Shown here piece by piece: positions 32,414-36,889 of a stretch of 36,889 nt of DNA. A program made the translations under genes and the position numbers. Source of the stretch: Pseudarthrobacter albicanus (lineage in GTDB: Bacteria; Actinomycetota; Actinomycetes; Actinomycetales; Micrococcaceae). Where the stretch lies: contig NZ_JAGPOT010000076.1 of NCBI RefSeq assembly GCF_018224015.1, positions 1 to 36,889 of the forward strand. The letters run 5' to 3'. How positions within the stretch are numbered: the first letter of the stretch is position 1; every line of letters begins with the position of its first letter. The notes beneath the pieces are model-generated. The model was given only the letters and a program-made list of their open reading frames with translations. It did not search any database and had not been told where the DNA came from.

Positions 32414-33543
32414 GCTGGCAGCCGCCCGTCCCACCCGCCGTCGCGGACACGGAAGGAACGCAATGGCTGGTCCGGCGGGCGTGGCCCGAGATTACCGCAG
32501 GGGATTACACCATGGAGCTTGTGGCGCCCGAACGGGCGGGCGTCCGGGCCGCCCATCTCCGGGCCGGAAAGGTGGAGCTGCTGCCTGACGGCGGCGACCG
32601 GCGCCTGCCCGCCCTGGCGCAAGTGGCACCGCTGGGCGACGTGGTAGTGCACCGGGCCCACAAGCGTGCCGTGGTCAGGGCCGGCGACCGCTATTTCAAG
32701 ATCTTCCGGCCCCGGCAGTCCGACGAAGCCGCGGACCGGCACGCCCGGATGAACGCGCTCCTGCGCGCCGGGGACTTCCTTACCCCTGACGTAGTTTCCT
32801 ACACCACGGGCTGCCTCATCCTCACCGGCCTCCCGGGCCGCTCCCTGTTCGAGCTGGGCAACGACCCCGCGATCGGCGACGTCGTGTTCGAAAAAGCCTG
32901 GCAGAAATGGTCCCGGGGCTGGGTCCGGCAACAATCCCTGGCCAGGGCTCCCGCGTACCGTCCGACCCTCGAGGCGCTCGCGCCCCGCACGGCCGCCGTC
33001 GAACTGGAGAACCTGCAACGCATAGTGAACTTGTGGCTGCTGCACGCCCAGAACATACCGGCGGCGCAGGCGCAGCGCGACGCGGTGCAGGCGGCCGTGG
33101 GTCAGATCGCCCAACAGTTGCTCCGGACCGAACCCGATCCCCTGGTCTGGTCCCACGGGGACCTCCACGACAAGCAGATATTCGCCCAGGATCCCGGGGC
33201 CCCCCTGGGGCTGCTGGATTTCGACGAGGCAGGCCGGGCCGAAGCCGCCGCCGACCTGGCAAACCTTGCCGTGCACCTTGAGCTGCGCCTGCGTCAGGGG
33301 CGCCTGACGGCCGGGCGGTACCGGACCGCCCGCCGCGAGGTCATCGCGGCTGCCGGGGAACTACGGGTCACACCGGCGCGCTTCGATGCCTACGCGAATG
33401 CGACCCGCCTGCGGCTGGGCTGCCTCTATTCCTTCCGGCCCCGGTGGGCCCCCCTGGCCCGGGAATTCCTCCGCCAGCCAGGAGACGATGACGGGCCACT
33501 TCTTGCCCGCAGCTGCACGGCAGATCCGGATCTCCTCTGGTAG
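32410..33543 (+). CDS. APH-fold kinase 3 (tandem paralogue of kinase 2)
   Basis: This 377-residue protein is the closest relative of the preceding kinase, with the same domain order. The ATP-site lysine is in YFKIFRP (Lys97), the catalytic loop is WSHGDLHDKQIF (His249, Asp251), and GLLDFDEAGRAEAAADLANL (from about 267) carries the metal-binding Asp270. The C-terminal end is longer and different, finishing in an Arg/Asp-rich tail. The ATG at 32410 overlaps the previous stop (ATGA). A frame starting at 32314 would run through the previous gene and is not credible. Last gene of the coupled operon; 39 bases separate it from the hydrolase gene, which has its own strong ribosome binding site. Confidence 0.83.
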   Translation: MSWQPPVPPAVADTEGTQWLVRRAWPEITAGDYTMELVAPERAGVRAAHLRAGKVELLPDGGDRRLPALAQVAPLGDVVVHRAHKRAVVRAGDRYFKIFRPRQSDEAADRHARMNALLRAGDFLTPDVVSYTTGCLILTGLPGRSLFELGNDPAIGDVVFEKAWQKWSRGWVRQQSLARAPAYRPTLEALAPRTAAVELENLQRIVNLWLLHAQNIPAAQAQRDAVQAAVGQIAQQLLRTEPDPLVWSHGDLHDKQIFAQDPGAPLGLLDFDEAGRAEAAADLANLAVHLELRLRQGRLTAGRYRTARREVIAAAGELRVTPARFDAYANATRLRLGCLYSFRPRWAPLAREFLRQPGDDDGPLLARSCTADPDLLW

Positions 33544-34419
<876 letters not shown>

Positions 34420-34555
34420 GGGCGGCTTTTCGGTCTTGCCCGGCGCCGTCCGGGGGCACTTTGACACGAAACTCCGGGCCGGCATCGTCCGTTTCGACGC
34501 CGGACGCCCCAAAGTAGCCCCGGACCGTGGCCGGACGGGCCCCGACAGCAGACTC

Positions 34556-35512
34556 CTAGAACAGGGCCCCGGCCACCGCCTGCGTCAGCCGGTGGATGAC
34601 CCCGGTGCGCTGCGGGATGTCGCCGGTGTCCTCGCCCTTGGTGTAGATGACGAGGGCGTAGGCCGTGCCATCCTTGGCGAGGATCGCGGCGTCGTGCAGT
34701 TCCCCGTCCAGCAGCCCGTACTTGTGGAAGACGGTGATGCCGGCGGGGACGGCGGCGGGGATGAGGGATTCGTAGTTCGTGTCCTGCATGTAGGACAGCA
34801 GCTGCGCGGTGTCGTCGCGGTCCAGCAGGGTGCCGGAGTAGAGTCCGGCCAGGACCCTGGCCATTTCCGCCGGGGTCAGGGTGTTGCTTTCGGGGTCATA
34901 GCTGACCCCGATCGACGCCGCATAGCCGCTCAGTTCGTCGTGGCCGATCGCGTCCATGATGAGGGACCAGGACTCGTTGTCGCTGTCCTGGATCATTTCC
35001 TTGAGCTGGAACCCGGCCGTCCAGTCCCCCATCGGCTCGTCCAGGGAGGCTGCCCCGGTTTCGACGAGGTGGTAGTAGGCTGCGGCGGCCAGGACCTTGG
35101 CGGTACTGGCGGCCAAGAACGCCTGCCGGACGCCGTACTCATGGACCACGCCGTCGGACAGGTCGATCAGTGCCACGCCGATCTGGTACTGGCTGTTGGC
35201 ATCGATGATGTTGCTGATTTCCGTGTCCAGGCCGGCGTCGGGGGTTCCCGCAGCCTGGGCGTTTACGTCCGGTCCCGCGTCCGACGCCGGCGCGCTGGCC
35301 GCCGCGGCGCTGGCCTCCGCGGCTCGGGGCGCCGCTGAGCGGGCCTCGCCCGAGGTGTAGATGGTGGCGGCCAACGCCACGGCCAGCACCGCGGCACCCG
35401 CGCCCAGAAGGAATTTGCGGAATCTCCGGAATCTCCGCAACCGGCCCGGCGCCCGGCGGTAGCGCCTGTCCCCGATGGACCCGTGACTTGGCTGCTGCGT
35501 TCGTTCTTCCAT
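34556..35512 (-). CDS. Membrane-anchored class A beta-lactamase-like serine hydrolase (paralogue 2)
   Basis: This 318-residue protein starts with an Arg-rich cytosolic tail, a membrane helix (about 34-52) and an Ala-rich linker, followed by an extracellular serine-hydrolase domain. The active site is STAK (Ser136, Lys139), the second motif SDN (177-179) and the third HKYG (Lys264). The omega loop is shortened (YDPESNTLTPAEM) and without the ExxLN deacylation motif. It is clearly related to the protein encoded at 21024-21908, sharing AASTAKxxxAAAYYHLVETG and VxHKYGxxxGxxHDAAIL patterns, but this copy keeps the canonical SDN. Probable role: peptidoglycan-related hydrolase or penicillin-binding protein-like sensor; beta-lactamase activity is uncertain. 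Confidence 0.8.
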   Translation of the reverse strand: MEERTQQPSHGSIGDRRYRRAPGRLRRFRRFRKFLLGAGAAVLAVALAATIYTSGEARSAAPRAAEASAAAASAPASDAGPDVNAQAAGTPDAGLDTEISNIIDANSQYQIGVALIDLSDGVVHEYGVRQAFLAASTAKVLAAAAYYHLVETGAASLDEPMGDWTAGFQLKEMIQDSDNESWSLIMDAIGHDELSGYAASIGVSYDPESNTLTPAEMARVLAGLYSGTLLDRDDTAQLLSYMQDTNYESLIPAAVPAGITVFHKYGLLDGELHDAAILAKDGTAYALVIYTKGEDTGDIPQRTGVIHRLTQAVAGALF

Positions 35513-35640
35513 AGTGCCTACAATCTAGCGACGCGAGCTATGCCGGAGCTATGAACTGCCTGTCAGTCCGAGGCCCGGGGAGTTGACACCCGCACCGGCG
35601 TAGGGTTGACTTTTGCATATGCTGAAATAACAGTTCCACG

Positions 35641-35664
35641 ATACGAAATAAACTGGTTTCGTAT
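35641..35664. promoter_or_regulatory. Inverted repeat, probable operator of the urate genes
   Basis: ATACGAAA (35641-35648) and TTTCGTAT (35657-35664) form a perfect 8-8-8 dyad about 50 bases before uraD. A TTGACT box at 35606-35611 upstream and an A/T-rich stretch near 35626-35633 may form the promoter, placing the dyad at the transcription start. IclR- or GntR-type repressors bind such sites; no regulator gene is in view. Confidence 0.5.
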
Positions 35665-35712
35665 AACCCCGCACCGTGGATGCCAGCATCGACCCCTATG
35701 AGGACCTGGCCC

Positions 35713-36210
35713 ATGCACATTGAACAGTTCAACACGGCCGACCGCCCGGACGCCGTCGCATCGCTGCGCCCCTGCCTGGACATCCAGCGCTGGCTTGATG
35801 AACTCGCCGACGCGCGGCCCTATTCCGGCATTGAATCGCTCCTGGACGCCGGACGCCGGGCGGCGGATCCGTTCACCCCGGCGGAGGTGGCAGCAGCCTT
35901 GGCCCACCACCCCCGGATCGGGGAGCGCGCGCCGGGCACCAGCACCGAGGCACGCCTTTCCCAGTCGGAACAGGCCGGACTCGGCAAGCCGGAGGCGGCC
36001 GTGGCCGAAGCCCTGGCGGACGGCAACCGCGCCTACGAAGAGAAGTTCGGCCAGGTGTTCCTGATCCGCGCGGCAGGCCGCAGCCGCGCGGAGATCCTGG
36101 CGTCCCTCAACGCCAGGCTGGCCCACACGCCGGAGCAGGAAGAACCCATCATCGGCCAGCAGCTGCGCGAGATCGCAGTGCTCCGACTCGAAGGACTGAT
36201 GAGCAAGTGA
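35713..36210 (+). CDS. uraD: OHCU decarboxylase
   Basis: This 165-residue enzyme decarboxylates 2-oxo-4-hydroxy-4-carboxy-5-ureidoimidazoline to S-allantoin, the last step of urate breakdown. The catalytic histidine lies in ALAHHPRIGE (His66 region), followed by the family stretches LSQSEQAGL and YEEKFGQVFLIRAAGRSRAE. Helical all-alpha protein of normal length. ATG 35713 is chosen because GAGGA stands eight bases ahead; an in-frame ATG at 35680 is less likely. Its TGA overlaps the GTG of uraH, so the two enzymes are translationally coupled. Urate oxidase itself is not in the window. Confidence 0.95.
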   Translation: MHIEQFNTADRPDAVASLRPCLDIQRWLDELADARPYSGIESLLDAGRRAADPFTPAEVAAALAHHPRIGERAPGTSTEARLSQSEQAGLGKPEAAVAEALADGNRAYEEKFGQVFLIRAAGRSRAEILASLNARLAHTPEQEEPIIGQQLREIAVLRLEGLMSK

Positions 36211-36548
36211 GCGTCTCCCACGTAACCACCCACGTACTGGATACCGGCTCGGGCAAGCCTGCGGCCGGCGTCGCCGTGACGCTGCAGGCCCTCGACGGCG
36301 GGCAGTGGGTCCTGATCGCCACCGGTTCCACCGATGCGGACGGGCGGATCAAGGAACTCGGCCCCGACAGGCTGCCCTCGGGAACCTACCGGCTGGGCTT
36401 TGACACCGGGGCCTACTTCGCCGCGACCGGTACGGAGACCTTCTTCCCCGAGGTCACCCTCACGTTCGGGGTAGCCGAGGCGCAGGCGCATTACCATGTG
36501 CCCCTGCTGCTGAGCCCGTTCGCCTACTCGACCTACCGGGGCAGCTAA
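36207..36548 (+). CDS. uraH: 5-hydroxyisourate hydrolase (transthyretin-like)
   Basis: This 113-residue protein hydrolyses 5-hydroxyisourate to OHCU, feeding UraD. The family signatures are complete: VTTHVLDTGSGKPA at the start with the catalytic histidine, DADGRIKEL with the active-site arginine, FFPEVTLTF, HYHVPLLLSPFAYSTYRGS and the C-terminal YRGS tetrapeptide. The GTG start at 36207 overlaps the uraD TGA (GTGA). Normal length for the family; no signal peptide, so cytosolic. Confidence 0.96.
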   Translation: MSVSHVTTHVLDTGSGKPAAGVAVTLQALDGGQWVLIATGSTDADGRIKELGPDRLPSGTYRLGFDTGAYFAATGTETFFPEVTLTFGVAEAQAHYHVPLLLSPFAYSTYRGS

Positions 36549-36608
36549 GCCCTGACCGCCGTGGACCACCCGAAAAAACCGATGTTCAAAGATGAAGAGA
36601 GGCCAAAC

Positions 36609-36889
36609 GTGGCTGCAGGAGAAGAAACCTCCCATATCCTCAGCGGGTTGACAAACCAGCTGCCTGATCGTGATCCGGAAGAGACCGCCGAATGGCTGGA
36701 GTCCCTGGATGACCTGATTCAGGATCAGGGCACGGAACGTGCCCAGTACATCATGCGCAGCCTGCTCCAGCGGGCCGGGGCGCAGTCCGTGGGGGTGCCG
36801 ATGGTGACCACCACGGACTACGTGAACACGATCCCGGTGGACCAGGAAGCCCCGTTCCCCGGCGACGAGGAGATCGAGCGCAAGTACCG
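36609..36889 (+). CDS. aceE: Pyruvate dehydrogenase E1 component, N-terminal part (runs off the window)
   Basis: The last 281 bases encode the first ~94 residues of a homodimeric AceE-type E1: HILSGLTNQLPDRDPEETAE, YIMRSLLQRAGAQSVGVPMV and TTDYVNTIPVDQE. E1 decarboxylates pyruvate with thiamine diphosphate and acetylates the E2 lipoyl domain. The start is GTG 36609 with GAGAGG six bases ahead, giving the usual MAAGEETSHIL opening; an in-frame ATG at 36582 would add nine residues and lacks a binding site. The gene continues beyond the right edge. Placement behind uraH with a 60-base gap is probably incidental. Confidence 0.93.
   Translation, partial: MAAGEETSHILSGLTNQLPDRDPEETAEWLESLDDLIQDQGTERAQYIMRSLLQRAGAQSVGVPMVTTTDYVNTIPVDQEAPFPGDEEIERKY

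Noticed and set aside
30045..33543. Aminoglycoside resistance cassette
   Set aside because: Three coupled copies behind glycosyltransferases and an exporter, with the Gln substitution of sugar kinases, make resistance an unlikely primary function.
34420..34555. Possible bidirectional terminator between the hydrolase and beta-lactamase-like genes
   Set aside because: Only a six-pair CGTCCG/CGGACG stem and other weak G/C pairings are visible, not above expectation for this base composition.

Overview
The window looks like chromosome of a high-GC actinobacterium. The closest impression is a Micrococcaceae (Arthrobacter/Pseudarthrobacter-like) genome: strong G/C bias at third codon positions, a long actinobacterial transaldolase, AceE-type pyruvate dehydrogenase E1 at the right edge, and Shine-Dalgarno-led genes with many ATGA overlaps. 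No rRNA, tRNA, CRISPR array or intact transposase was seen. The genus is inferred from protein resemblance and has not been searched.

Left part (1-7.2 kb). A largely empty start is followed by a 59-residue small gene with an 18-bp hairpin behind it. Next comes the C-terminal half of a TrlF-like ABC-type ATPase whose N-terminus is missing. On the minus strand sits a heterodimeric multidrug-type ABC exporter: two coupled half-transporters with one degenerate and one canonical ATP site. Beside it lie a frameshifted L-2-hydroxyglutarate oxidase pseudogene and a truncated cysteine-motif protein.

Sugar island (7.2-19.4 kb, all minus strand, visibly lower GC than its flanks). In transcription order: an ATPase-permease fusion, a second permease, a RhaS-like binding lipoprotein, a FrcK/uridine-kinase-like P-loop kinase, a LacI repressor, PTS EIIA, EIIB and UlaA-type EIIC, HPr, transaldolase and 6-phosphofructokinase. 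A promoter with three copies of a 14-bp operator-like repeat precedes the first gene. Two long perfect hairpins punctuate the array. The genes look like one catabolic programme with two import routes feeding the pentose-phosphate/glycolysis junction; the sugar is not identifiable from sequence.

Scar (19.6-20.9 kb). Remnants of an actinobacterial conjugative element (type IV coupling protein and DUF4913-like) abut a 4-hydroxy-2-oxovalerate aldolase fragment and a duplicated ~87-bp repeat. With the decayed genes at 5.8-7.15 kb, this frames the sugar island with debris.

Envelope/glycoconjugate locus (21-35.5 kb). A membrane-anchored class-A-beta-lactamase-like protein precedes an OmpR-type response regulator and HAMP histidine kinase. 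Next is a tightly coupled seven-gene operon: a COG4671-like glycosyltransferase, two GT4 glycosyltransferases, an ABC exporter and three APH-fold kinases, the last two being tandem paralogues. An 11-bp-period direct repeat, typical of an OmpR-family binding site, lies in front of this operon. An alpha/beta hydrolase and a second beta-lactamase-like paralogue close the region. This locus is my best candidate for an undescribed system: regulated assembly and export of a glycosylated, possibly phosphorylated, product.

Right edge (35.6-36.9 kb). uraD and uraH (urate degradation) follow a promoter with a strong inverted repeat, and then the first 94 codons of aceE.
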